64,000 bases of DNA from Rhizophagus irregularis (taxonomy: Eukaryota; Glomeromycota; Glomeromycetes; Glomerales; Glomeraceae). Below, in pieces: positions 46,932-58,591 of this stretch (position 1 is the stretch's first letter; each line of letters begins with the position of its first letter). The notes under the pieces were generated by a model that was not told where the DNA came from, did not search any database, and saw only the letters and a list, made by a program, of their open reading frames with translations. The position numbers were made by a program, and so were the translations under genes. The stretch is taken from positions 3,162,001-3,226,000 of the forward strand of contig NC_089436.1 in the NCBI RefSeq assembly GCF_026210795.1, given 5' to 3'.

Positions 46932-48350
46932 TTAATTTTTTACAGTAGATTTATATTGTTCTGTATTTGTGTTTGTTTATCATTCTATATATTAGTATTA
47001 AAATTAGATCAATTGAACTATATAAGTTAATGATTTTATTACAGTTACTCATTTAATAGCATTGAATTTATTATTCTAGTCAAATGATTTAATTGCCACT
47101 TATAGGATTTAAGCTTGCTATGTTTGTAATTTTTTTCTTAACATATATTCGTCTATAAATACAATGTAATATTTAATAAAGTATAAAATAGTAACTATTA
47201 TATGAACTCAAATATTCAATACTTTTTATTTATTTATTTTTGCAATCATAAATTTTGATTAGTACTAAATTAGTAATCATTATCTTGAAATATTGTTACA
47301 TTTATATATAAAAAAGTAATAATATATAATAACAAATTTGGTCAGCAACAGATAAAAAATGTTTGGACAATTGGAATTGAACTAATTGGAAAACATGGCA
47401 TTAATTTACTTAAGTTTTATAAACCTTTCTAAAATTTCTTCTGTTGATATTTAATATTAGTTCAAGCAATCTATACAGCTAGAATAAATTAAATAAAAAT
47501 TTACTACAGTCAAGACAACAGCCGCTAATATAATACTCTAATAATCGTTAAAGGCCATCACTAAATTTCCAGGCAGATCGGCAACCATTATTGGACATAT
47601 GTCCACTAACTGTCCATTGACGGACCCTCCGTAGGTTGGACGTTATATTATGTACGTCCATAAACCGTCAATTTCAGGTATATGGACGTTCGATCTGTTG
47701 AAAAAATTATTTAATATTAAATAGTTAATTTAATATTAAATATTTTAATAATATTTAATATATATAAACTTATACTTACCTTAGGAATCGAACCTAGGAC
47801 CTTAGACTATTTAAACTTTTAATTTATAATATATATGTTTTTGACTTATTTAAGTTGAAACCATTAAGCTAATACTAATAAAAATGACGACCCCTTTAAA
47901 ATTTCGGTTATAAGACAGTATTGTCTGGTTACTGTCCGAAATCATGATAATTATACTGATTAATAAGTTAATAGTCCATTAACAGTTATTGGACACATTT
48001 TTCGTTAATTTTACGTAAAAATCTTAACGTAAAATTTACGATTTTGACCGGGATAGTCACCGGACTACCTAATAATTTAGTGATGAAGAATAACAACTTT
48101 CCGTTTGAAATTCAAATTGAATTCAGAGATTTTCTAAAGAACCAATTTATTGATTGTTGGATCTTCAATAATAAATAAATAAAAACACATTAATAAATTA
48201 CGAAGTAAATTAATGTAAATAAATTAGATAATTGTGAATGTGCCTTCATAGTAAATATCCGTATTTGAAGATGATTGTTAAATTTCTTATTCATTTTTAA
48301 AATCTTAAATATGAAATAAAAAAATTTTTAAAAGAAGACTTTAAACATAA
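46932..48350. other. 3' flank of kinase-SLR gene, shared inverted with 9620-10465
   Basis: About 46960-47540 and 48090-48350 match, in reverse, the spacer left of the SLR gene at 10466. The 530-bp element at 47556-48085 interrupts the match. Confidence 0.6.
47556..48085. mobile_element. inverted-repeat element carrying tRNA-like boxes
   Basis: Ends CATCACTAAATT and AATTTAGTGATG are exact inverses, with weaker pairing for about 25 bp (AGGNAGNNCGG). The homologous spacer at about 9840 lacks it, so it is an insertion. On the minus strand TAGCTTAATGG (A-box-like, 47861-47871) precedes GGTTCGATTCC (B-box-like, 47784-47794), as in tRNA or tRNA-derived SINEs, but the acceptor stem does not pair, so it is not a functional tRNA. 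The left part (47571-47697) forms its own imperfect hairpin ending CAGATCG/CGATCTG. Confidence 0.6.
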
Positions 48351-48354
48351 CATA

Positions 48355-48480
48355 TCTAATATACAAATGTATATAAAGCAAAATTTATGACTTAACTATT
48401 TTGCAATCAAAGGATCATTATCATCGTGGAAATTCGGAAATTCATGGGACTGCCACACAGGAAAAATTAACAAAGTGCAA
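48355..48480 (-). pseudogene. relic of tandem-kinase 3' end (inverted copy)
   Basis: On the minus strand CACGATGATAATGATC and the following TTTAAAGTCTTCTTTTAAAA match the kinase end at 9470-9575 and the left relic at 845-1010. Only the boundary of the kinase remains. Confidence 0.5.
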
Positions 48481-49739
48481 TGATGATGCAAATATGGCTA
48501 AATTATAATTCATATAACCATATCAAGCAAGCGGATTTGTATTTTTGAAAGGTACAGTATGTTACTCGAAATTATTTGTAATACAACTAGGAAACGAAGC
48601 CACTATTAAATCCGAATTGTACATATCACGTGTTGAACGGGCATTCAAACATTCATATAGAATTAGATTGTTTTTCATTCGCTTACGGACAGTTTCCCGA
48701 CATTTAGAACTAAAAAATTGTCTGATCACCCGGTTTAATAACAAAAATCTGGAGTCTGAATCCAGATATCTGATTTGAGTTTATGGATAAAGAATAGTTT
48801 TATCTGATAATAACCGAATATGTGCATTATCCGGGAATATCCGAGATATCCGAAATGATTACTTTAACATACAGTAACTTCTGGTAATACAAGAATGAAC
48901 TAAGTATAAATTTTTATCAAATAATAATTTATAATAATATAATACAAAAAGCTTATTCGATCAATTAATACGCCTCGTTTGAACTTTCAGTACTAGCTTA
49001 TAATAAAAAGAAAAATAATATAAATAAAATGAAATTAATGTTACTCCTTCAAGATTTATTTATTTATTCATTTACATAAAATATCGGAAATATTATGATT
49101 AATCTTTATGAATAAGAAGAAATTGGTTATACTTTAAATCCGTCATCCGGTTGAAACTTTTACAGCTGTTTTCATAAGACCTGGGACAAACTAAATTTTT
49201 GAACCCGATCCGCCGATCCGGTATTTTTTCCTGATTTGATAGTTTGATTTGTAAAATAAATAACTAAATTGCTGCGTCAAGTCGTATAATATTCACGTGA
49301 TTCCGGTGATCCCGTGTTTGGTATCGCAAATATAACGGGATAAGTTACGAACTGAAAAAAAAAATTTTAAAACATAGGTCGTAAAAGAGTCCTATGATAT
49401 TATCAGCTGTAACTTCGACAATACTATTACAAACGCAAGTACTTTTAACGAAATAGAGTATATAACGGACACAAGAGCAGAGATAACCGAGGTGATAATA
49501 ATGGTTTGCGGTAGTATAGCGTACGAACATTATGAAAAAGATACGATCCGGCTTGGGAAAATAATGTTTTGTTATGAGGGTGGCTGCGGCAGGCGCAGCA
49601 CTCAGATAAGAAACATGTTGATGAGGTTAAAAAAGGGAAATGGAAGTGAAGGAAAAAAGAACGAATTATCAAGGAGCTTGTGTCGAACAAAGTTAACATC
49701 ATCCAGACGTACAAAAAAATCAAGACAAAGAAATGAAAG
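48481..49739. other. spacer
   Basis: No gene supported; overlapping frames at 49345-49838 on both strands have no recognisable domain. AAATTTTTGAACCCGATCC.. at about 49190 recurs in the same orientation at about 51530, possibly marking the edges of the retroelement relic between. Confidence 0.35.
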
Positions 49740-51320
49740 AAAAAAGGATAATTCTCCCAGTTGTTCTTTCAATTTTGCCACTGGATGATGACGTAAAAAC
49801 AGATCATGTTCGAGATATCTTTTTGTATGACATTCCAAAAAGATGGACGGAAATCCAAGTGGATAAGAAGATCAGTGACAAAGTATATTTAATAACGATT
49901 ATAAATATCAAATGGTAAAAATTAAAGTTGAACTCCAAGACCGTTTCGATTAATCATTTTTGAACGGATACTTTGGAATAATAGTAGACGGAAAAATTTA
50001 TAAGATGGTACGATGGGAAATTGATGATAAAAGAACGTAGTTATAGAGATAGATGGCAAATGTGGAAGGATGTATCAGAAGTAGATATGAAAAAGATTGT
50101 AGAGAATGAGTCAAAATACTTGAAAGCTCTTACAGCAGCTTACCCTAAGATTTCCTCGAAAGTGATTAAAGTCCGTCCTTGTTCTTGGAAAATTTTGACT
50201 TATTATAAGTTGCAACAGGATTTAGAAAATACACTAACTTCGGCAACAACAAAAAGGGAAATTGGTCATTTCGAACTTTTAAAAAAGTAAAGGAGAAGTA
50301 ACGAAAGAGAGGAATGGAAAAGTAAGAGGGCGCAACGAAAAGAAGCCCTTTTCGAACGACAACAAAGGAATTTATCGTTTGGTTCGGTTGAATCGGACAA
50401 TGTCCAAGATCGGCACAGACGGACTCTTGGAGAAAAAAGATAAGATGAGGCAAGAAATAATACATCCTTCGGTCGAACCTGAAGAAGTAGAAAAGATTAT
50501 TAATGATGTCAGGGACGATCAAAAATCAAGTTCTCCTGGTCCATTATTGATTAACTAAGCATGGCGGACATGCTTATATCACCTTGCCGATCATTTGCCG
50601 ATCACATAATTCCGGATTTTAAAATTTATTGCAAAAGCCACAAATTTTTCAAAATAATGTGGCAAAAAAATTATGGAAATCTAAGTTAAGCATTGAATCA
50701 TCATATAATTTTAATTATATAATTGTTAGCATAATTTTTTAATATTTTTATAACACATTATTCATATATGATAATTCATAAGTTTTTACCGATCATCAGA
50801 CAAAATTTGATGGGCGGAGATGAATATGCATGGGCGAAACTCAAAACTTTGCACAAATATTCCTTATATTATGTAGAATCTATAAAAAAAATAATGCAGT
50901 GATCTGATTCATAATGCAGGTTTTTTATTAGTAACATATTTAGTGAATAATTTCGTAAAATGAATAAATATATGCCAAATAATAATAAAAGCTAAAAAGT
51001 TTCTAATGAAATTTAATATGCAATAAATTAAAACCAAATTTAAATTATTTGTGTAATTTGAGCATATATTATTATGTAAATTTTTTTAGCAACGGTATTT
51101 ATATTATGTGATATAATTGAATAAATGATCGGCAAATGATCAACAAATAATCATCAGTATTGTGATAAAATAGGAATGTCCGCTATGCTGATTAACTACG
51201 ATTAAGATATAGAAATGCCGCTTTCAAGACTTCTCAATAAAGATAATCTAGACGAAGAGGATGTGGTCGAATATATCAACATTTGCTGAGCTTCAATCTT
51301 TAACCGAAATGGATTCTTGA
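49740..51320 (+). pseudogene. degenerate LINE-like element (ORF1 RRM part and possible RT start)
   Basis: Pieces in different frames: FLYDIPKRWTEIQVDKK (about 49828), KIYKMVRWE (about 49995), ERSYRDRWQMWKDVSEVDMK (50036 onward to a stop at 50288), then PEEVEKIINDVRDDQKSSSP before GPLLIN (about 50477-50556), which resembles the run-up to the reverse transcriptase domain of LINEs. After a MITE (50558-51189) the coding remnant continues with SRLLNKDNLDEEDVVEYIN. Several frameshifts and stops make it non-functional. Related to the relic at 38.6-40.0 kb but more decayed. Confidence 0.5.
50558..51189. mobile_element. MULE-like MITE, 632 bp
   Basis: Left end AGCATGGCGGACATGCTTAT, right end the imperfect inverse ending GTCCGCTATGCT. 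A perfect 9-bp duplication GATTAACTA flanks it (50549-50557, 51190-51198), the size typical of Mutator-like elements. Both sides contain GATCATTTGCCGATCA-type inner repeats. No ORF. It splits the LINE relic. Confidence 0.75.
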
Positions 51321-51459
51321 CAGAGGAAGATGACTAGCTATAATCTTTGGACTACACTAACAAAACAATTATCAGAAAATCGGGTTGCAGAACAAAGTGC
51401 TATTCATATGGTACTCGAAATGATTAGTATTGTCAGGTTAATAACAGTTAAATCGTAGA

Positions 51460-54400
51460 TGGTAAAATTTTTTACAAAAAATGTACGTGGCTTCAGTACC
51501 ACGATTTCTAATGTAAATAGCAAATTTGCCGTAAATTTTTGAACCCGACCGCCGACCCACCGATCCGGTTCATGCACAAAACTGATAAATTAAATACGAT
51601 ACTTCATATTTTTCCCCGAGTATTTCTTTTTTTTTAAAAAAAAAAAAATTCATTGAGTCCAAATTTAGATGCTCTTTATGTTCCAAGTATGTTCCATATT
51701 CGGATAATATTAATGTATAGTTATTCAAAACCCGTACGATGCTTCATACTTTTCCTGAGTAATTAAAAAAAATCATTCATGATAATTTTTATTCGATCTA
51801 AAAAAAATTCCAGGATAAAACTAAAAGTTAAACTAGTGTAAAACTATTACGTTTAAATAATACCATGACGTTTAATAAAATTTTCCATCATTTGACTTAC
51901 TATATTACTTTGGACATTCTCTCATAATTTAAAAATTAAAATACACTTCATTTATTATTATTATTTATTAATAAACTTTATTGGAAACTTTACCACATTT
52001 GATATGAATGAATCATATGGGACATTATAATATCGGATTCTCGGAATAAATCTGGTATGTCAAAGGCAAGTAAAATCTGAATAAGGTAAGTAAATACACG
52101 TGTATTGATAATTTTTGAACAGTTATTGCCAAGCGACAATATTAACCTTAAAAAACTTCAAATAAGAAAAACATTTCAAAAAGTTAAACTTCAAATGGGA
52201 AAAACATTCAAAAAAGTTTAAATCTCTTCCGATAGAAAAAAAAATATTAGGAGAATGTTAAAAAGTTTCAATTTTTTTATAATTTTTTTTATATGATATT
52301 AACATATTGAAAAATATTGATAATAATTAATACGTAATTTGAATTTTTTTTTTTGTAAAAAAATTTCTCGTTATGGAAAACAAAGTTTAATAGAAAAAAT
52401 TTAATTAATAAAGGCATTTTACAAGATTATGTTTATAATTTTTTTTCACGATTATTTTTAGTTACAATGTTACATTAACCAGTTCCAACCTCTAATTTAT
52501 AATAAAAAATTTTAATTACTCATCAGTCAAAAAATGTTAATTACACTTCTAATTAAATATCAAAATATCATTACCATACAATATATTTGATATTTTGCAC
52601 TTCAATGTTAAAGTGAAAAATGTATGATACTAAAAAAAAAAATCAAACTACTTGCTACAATAGATTATATATTGCTTTTAACATGTAAAGTATTGGAGTC
52701 CTAAATTGATTTTTTATTGATAAAATATTTAATAGATTCGCAATTTACTAAAGTCGACGATTAAAGGAACCGGAGACTCAAAGTTTTTATGATTTAATTG
52801 TTGTAATAGTTAGCGTGTAACCTATGCCTAAATCTATTAAATTTATATTTATAATAAGGATTTATTTCAATAATTTTAGTGGTAAGGAAAAAGTACTTAT
52901 TAATTACGTGAATTTTATAGTTTATTACTAATAAAAGTGATATGAATACTAATAGTAAACCAGAACTTAAGACAAGTACTCAAGTAAAAGGAGTCAAGAA
53001 TTTTTCTGATTTTCCATGAAACAATTTTCTCCTTTTGTAAGGTTATTAATATCCGTTCAGATATTCTTATAAGGATTATTTGGAACTATTAAAGAATGCA
53101 CTTGGTATTTTTCTTGTAAGTTAGACGATTTATATCATTTGTATATTTAGTAATTTTTATTTTAAATTTCAAGGTAAAACCGGTGACAGTATCACTACAA
53201 ATGTATCTTTAGTAATTATTAGTCCGAAGTTTCTATATTTCTATGAACACGATGTACACTTCGGACTTAATAACGATTTCCGTTTCTAGTAAATAATGAT
53301 GATTTTTTTCGAAATTAAGCCATTCCAAATTAATTTTAGTTTAAAATAATTTTAATAAACACATATGTTCACATATGTTTAATGCATCCCTCTCTTTCTG
53401 AAATTGGGTGATACCGAATATTTCCGATTTTACCGAAAACTTACGAAATTTTTAATGTTTAAATATCATGTTTGTTTAAATTGTTCCATCTCCCTCCCAC
53501 TCATTTTTAACAGGTCAATATAAAAAGGGTGGAACCGTAAAGGTAAATTACGAATGTGTCTGTCAAGTGTGAACTTTAAAAAATTTTGCATTTAAGCAAT
53601 AATTACTGCATGGAACAGTAATTAGTCCGAAGGACTATCCGTCCAGCACGTGACGATGCATAACAATAAAATCTTTCAAACGGCATTTCGAACTTACTGC
53701 GATAGCGGTTTCCTTCTCTTTTTTTCACTTTTTGTTTAATACGCAAAGTAATACATATAAGGCGCAGTAAGTCCGGTGATAATGATAAGACTACTATCAT
53801 CAGAATATTTATAATATTTTTTTTTTTGTTCAAACTTAAATCTTTATTATTAAGCATAACCATTAAAAGGGTTAATATGAGGGATTTCATTATTTATTAA
53901 CCTATAATAATTTATATTAATGAATTATTTTGTTACAAAGTAGCGTAACCAGAAAAAATGTCCGAAAGTTCACGTGATTTATTTCGTCGGTCATTTTTTT
54001 TCGGGACGAACATTAAAAAAAATTTACTTATTTTTATGAAATCATAATTTAATAATACATGCTTTAAAATAAAATACAATAAACATGATTTTTGATAATT
54101 TTGATTTAATATCTGTAATGAGATTTCTCCTTCTGCAATACCTTCAAAATTTTTTTTGTAGAAATTGGAAGTATATTCGTAAATAATAATTTTAAGCATA
54201 AAAAGTTCCTATATTGTACAATTAATTAAATATAAGTTAATTAAGTATTCTATGAAAAATATATAAATTTCATTAAGCTAATCAAATAAAAAACTGAATA
54301 ATATTTATTGACTCTTGAATACTTTTTATAAATACCTATGACTATTAAATTTGCATAAATTTAATTTTTATATTATTAGTAAAACATATTCACTTTCAAA

Positions 54401-54781
54401 TAATACAAATCAAAAATTACTGTGAGTGAGAAATAGCCTTTTTGTTAACAAAATGATCAAGTGATCACCTATCAAATGATTTTGGTATTACAAAACAATT
54501 TTGAGTCCGCCGATGTACATCTTTTTTTTAAAAAAAAAAAAAATTCCCTCTTTATTGAAACCATCGAAAACGGAATCTAAAGGTAACACATTCCCAACGG
54601 CTTACAACGACATAATGCAGTGCAACCCTATCAAAAACAAACCACTAAACATTGAACACATGTTACACATGAATTGTGCGACAATATCGGAATCATAACT
54701 CCGAAAATTGGTATAATTTACCCAGTTCGGTATAATAATAAAAATTTAATACCTCTCCCCTTTTACTTTTAAATTTACAAT
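51460..54781. other. long AT-rich spacer
   Basis: Nothing supportable. Open frames at 53603-53890 and 53933-54199 (minus) lack domains. The last 40 bp before 54782 include a C/T-rich CCTCTCCCCTTTTAC leader for the F-box gene. Confidence 0.4.
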
Positions 54782-56341
54782 ATGACATGTTCAAAAATAT
54801 TTTCAGGAGATTTACCTGCTGAATTAACTTATGAAGTTATAAAATATTTTCAGAACGATGATTATTCAACTTTACATTCATGCCTTTTAGTTAACAGATT
54901 ATGGTGTCGTTTAGCGATTCCATTATTATGGGAAAATCCATTTTCAATTAATACCGGAAACTATAATTTTATTGAAATTTACTTACATAATTTAAATAAT
55001 GATGATTTTAACACAAAATTAAATGAACATAATATTGTTAATAATTCAGTACCTTCGAATTTACTGTTCAATTATCCCAAGTTTTTAAAATATTTGAATA
55101 TACGCAAGTTTATTTTATCTGTTAATAAGTGGCTTGAATCTGCTATTATTACTTCAAACCCTAAAAATAGATCTAATTTTAAAGTATTGATTGATATATG
55201 TGCAACAATTTTTAAAATTTTCATTGAAAATAAAGTAAATTTACATGTTCTTGAAATTGAGAATTTGAGTGATTATTATCACAAATGTTTTGTTAATATT
55301 CTTAAGTTAATTTTGAAAAATACAGAATTCATTCACAATATTAGAAATATAAACCTTTTTAATGTTAGTAATACACTTGATTATTATTATATATCACAAA
55401 TTATTAATTTACAACAAAATCTTAAAAAAATTTCAATAAGTGATAATTTATTTTTATATCATTCATTATTATTATCAAAAAAATCTGATTGTTCAAATAC
55501 ATTAACTATAATTATATTCTACAAAGTCAATTTTAATTATAAGTTTTTGTGGGCTAACAAGATATTTGAACGATTAAATCATTTAAATGTTTTAGAATCT
55601 ATTAATATCCTTTATTGTTCTTTTAATAATAATTTTAACCAACAAATTATTAATTTAACTAAACCATTTAAGTTGAAATCTTTACTTATAGATGAGAAAT
55701 CACAAATTGGATTTGAATCATCAAAATTATTATTACAAAAATCCGGTGATTATTTAGAAAATTTCGGACTTTGTCCATCATATTTCTCATCAATGATAGA
55801 ATCAAATGAATTAATTAAATTAATTACAAAATATTGTAAAAATATTAATTTTTTTTATTTTACTATGCATGAAATTCAATTTACTTATCAAATTTTCAAT
55901 TTAATTGAAAATATTAAACAAAATCTTAATTATCTTTCAATCGATGTATGGCCTGATTTTATTGGATTAAAAAGTATCGAAAGTACGCCGAGTTCAATGA
56001 TATTACAAAATTTAGGACAAATCCTTCCTTCTAAATTAGAATATTTGCATTTGCGTCTTTATTTCATTAAAGCAAGTGATTTTGAAGTGTTTCTAAAAAA
56101 TTCTCAAGATACTTTTATTAAAAAATTATCGATCAATACCGGTTTAGGTCAAGATATTTTACCCCTTATTAAAAATTATATCATGAAAAAGAAAAGGGTT
56201 AAGTATTTGGCTATTAACGATTCTTCTAAGGAATTGATTTCATTGAAAGAAGTGAATGAATTTAAGTTATATAATATTGAAGTGCAAAGACATTCTGATT
56301 TAATGATTGACTTGTATGATTATATAAAGGAAATTAATTAA
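54782..56341 (+). CDS. F-box protein with LRR-like C-terminal region, 519 aa
   Basis: Single exon, ATG at 54782. An F-box lies at about residues 10-52: LPAELTYEVIKYFQ, CLLVNRLWCRLAIPLLWENP. The rest has irregular Leu/Ile/Asn-rich segments of about 25-30 residues (LHVLEIENLSDYY; LNYLSIDVWPDF; LEYLHLRLYF) reminiscent of degenerate leucine-rich repeats. F-box proteins link substrates to SKP1-cullin ubiquitin ligases; this is family knowledge, and no substrate can be named. F-box/LRR-like proteins of this length are abundant in Rhizophagus. No signal peptide or membrane segment. A C/T-rich stretch precedes the start. An independent degenerate F-box fragment lies at 58421-58591. Confidence 0.88.
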   Translation: MTCSKIFSGDLPAELTYEVIKYFQNDDYSTLHSCLLVNRLWCRLAIPLLWENPFSINTGNYNFIEIYLHNLNNDDFNTKLNEHNIVNNSVPSNLLFNYPKFLKYLNIRKFILSVNKWLESAIITSNPKNRSNFKVLIDICATIFKIFIENKVNLHVLEIENLSDYYHKCFVNILKLILKNTEFIHNIRNINLFNVSNTLDYYYISQIINLQQNLKKISISDNLFLYHSLLLSKKSDCSNTLTIIIFYKVNFNYKFLWANKIFERLNHLNVLESINILYCSFNNNFNQQIINLTKPFKLKSLLIDEKSQIGFESSKLLLQKSGDYLENFGLCPSYFSSMIESNELIKLITKYCKNINFFYFTMHEIQFTYQIFNLIENIKQNLNYLSIDVWPDFIGLKSIESTPSSMILQNLGQILPSKLEYLHLRLYFIKASDFEVFLKNSQDTFIKKLSINTGLGQDILPLIKNYIMKKKRVKYLAINDSSKELISLKEVNEFKLYNIEVQRHSDLMIDLYDYIKEIN

Positions 56342-57689
56342 TTGTTTGATAGTAATTTAAAAATATCTGATAAGAATATTATTTTATATAAAGTTCTTTA
56401 TAAATTTACTTATTCTTAATAAAGTCATTTATTCACTTTTATAACTTTTATTAAACAAAAAAATCTGAAATCATTAATAAGTAAGCACGAATTTTTTATC
56501 CTAAATTTGGTGTTTGAGATGTAATAAATTATGTATACAAAATGAAAATATTTGTGTACAAATTATAACCACAATATTTCAATAATAAAAATTGTTAAAA
56601 ATTTCTAAACTTTCTTGTTAGTTATTGCCTAAGGTAATCTAAAAAATAAAATATATAGCAAAAATATGTTAGAAGACTCGAGTACTCTAAGTAAGCTTTG
56701 TAGAAAAGACAGATTCAAGCCCCCATGCCTACTATCAACTGACATTAACGATATATCGTGAGTGATCAAACTCGTGCAGAGGTACTGTCATATTGATAAT
56801 AAGACATGAGACCCACCACCAAAGGGAAGGGCCCCACATACAGAAGTCTGCGACATAGCTTGAGATTTTATTATTTTTCTATTATTTTTCTCATTAAGGT
56901 AACCAGACTTCTAGAAGAGGAGGATAACCGAAGCACTCTAGGTGCACAAATCCCTTATACATCCCAGCTTAGCCATTTCCACTTACCAAAAATAATAAAA
57001 ACTCCAAGAAACTTATCTTCATTGATTTGACGTTTAAGTAGAAATCTTCCAAAACTTTTTTTCACAAGAAGGAATAAGAACAAAAGTCTTTTATGTATTT
57101 ATTAAATAAAAACATTAGTTTATAATAAATATTAAAAGAAGGTAATGAATATTACTGAAAAAGAAATAAAAAAAATAAAATTTTCAGTTTAAAAACCAAA
57201 AAAGAAATAAAAATTTCAAAAAGAAAAGCAAATATTGTATTAAAGAAATAATATTTGTGAATATTAAAAATATTAAAAGGAAAAAAAACTTTTGAAAACT
57301 AAAAAGTTAAAAAAGCGATTTTATGTCTCTCATTGGAAAATCATAAAAATATGACGTAAGATTGTTTACGCGCCACATCAATTACGCGTATGTTGATCAC
57401 GTTGGTCAATATTACTCACTCTTTAATCGTTGACTTTATATTAGTAATTTTTTTAACTAGCACAAGCCAACTTTGCGTAACCCATGATAATATTCATTTT
57501 ATAAACTGTTACCTACGTTACATAATAAGTTGTATTACTTAACTATAAAAACAATACGCGTATGTGAGATTTATAGTAATTGGTATGGGTTGAAACTATT
57601 GACTCCAGTCATAAATCACAGTTTGTTCTTCATCTTCTATTTCACTTTTCATTGCTGGTCTCTATTTCACTTTCGTCACTTTCTTCTAT
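56342..57689. other. spacer
   Basis: No gene. 56640-56840 is less AT-rich but carries no recognisable RNA or protein. 57100-57310 is A-rich. Confidence 0.35.
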
Positions 57690-58290
57690 TTCATTTTCGT
57701 TTTCTTTATTATTGTCTCCATCTTTCCGGGGTTTTCTCTATTTACCCTATTTTTCAAATATTAAAGCATCTTCTATTCCATCCATAGAATTTGAAATGCC
57801 ACAACACCTGAACGACCACCTAATCATATTAATATCAAGAGCGTCCCAAACTTACTTTACCCAGCTTGCTACAAGAAGATCTTTTGATTTTCCCAGATGC
57901 TGTGTAATCTTTAACAGCTTCATTCATTCAATGATTACAAGTATTTCGTACCTAATTTTTAAAAGTTAATTTAATTAAATTTATTTATTTGAAGCAGTTT
58001 ACATAACTCACCTTGCCTTAAAAGAACTATTTAGTGATACATCAAGTGGTTATAAACGAGAAGTCAGTCCACCTGGAATAACTGCCAAATTGATTTTCTT
58101 TTCATGAAACCGTTGTTTTACAGCATCAGTTTTATATGCGGAAAAGGAACCCAACACCAAAAGAGATCTTGGATTATTGCCTCAGCTTGCGCGTTTTGTC
58201 CAAATATTTTCTACCCATCAGGATCAGGTCATCTCACTTTCGTTGCTTTCAGATATGGTGATTTGTAACACATAAACCAGTGTGAGGCGT
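57690..58290 (-). pseudogene. pogo/Tigger-type DDE transposase relic
   Basis: On the minus strand pieces in shifting frames give SLLVLGSFSAYKTDAVKQRF, then EKKINLAVIPGGLTSRL, stop, PLDVSLNSSFKAR, and further on VWDALDINMIRWSFRCCGIS, NSMDGIEDALIFE and an acidic tail (EEIEESDESEIE-like). These correspond to the second catalytic block, the LxVIPGGLTxxLQPLDVxxNxxFK signature and the CGISNxxDGxED C-terminus of pogo-family (DDE_1) transposases. The expected Asp in LVLDSF is Gly here, and there are several stops, so it is inactive. The N-terminal helix-turn-helix part was not found. Confidence 0.7.
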
Positions 58291-58420
58291 AATCGCGATA
58301 CGATCATATTAGGAAAGTTCTAGACCGTTCTTCTTATTTATCACATGAGTACTATTTGTTGATTAACAATGTCATCATCCAAATCATGACACTTCCATAT
58401 TCACGTGATTTTTTTCACCT

Positions 58421-58591
58421 TCACAACGGGATAATATGTTTAGGATACAATTTAACGTGCCTGTATAGGGCTTCTGTAGAAAACAAATACCATGTTCGAT
58501 TAATAGTAAGAACTTTGTACAATGAATTTTCGTATGATAGATAGTCTAGAATTCCCTTTACTAACTCTGGTAATAGAAACGTGAAGCCATT
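58421..58591 (-). pseudogene. F-box domain fragment
   Basis: Minus-strand frame FTFLLPELVKGILDYLSYE, then NSLYKVLTINRTWYLFSTEA and LYRHVKLYPKHIIPL before a stop at 58421. The LPELVKxILDYL..NRTWY pattern is an F-box. No remaining body follows; the adjacent transposase relic may have broken it. Confidence 0.5.

Noticed and set aside
47784-47871. Functional tRNA gene
   Set aside because: A- and B-box-like words are present but the acceptor stem does not pair and the anticodon region is overlong.
49345-49838. Overlapping ORFs on both strands
   Set aside because: No domains; mutually antisense; partly cover the start of the LINE relic.
56640-56840. RNA gene in the less AT-rich block
   Set aside because: No cloverleaf, box motifs or known RNA sequence could be recognised.
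57530-57969. Plus-strand Ser/Phe-rich ORFs
   Set aside because: Opposite strand of the acidic tail and C-terminus of the pogo transposase relic.
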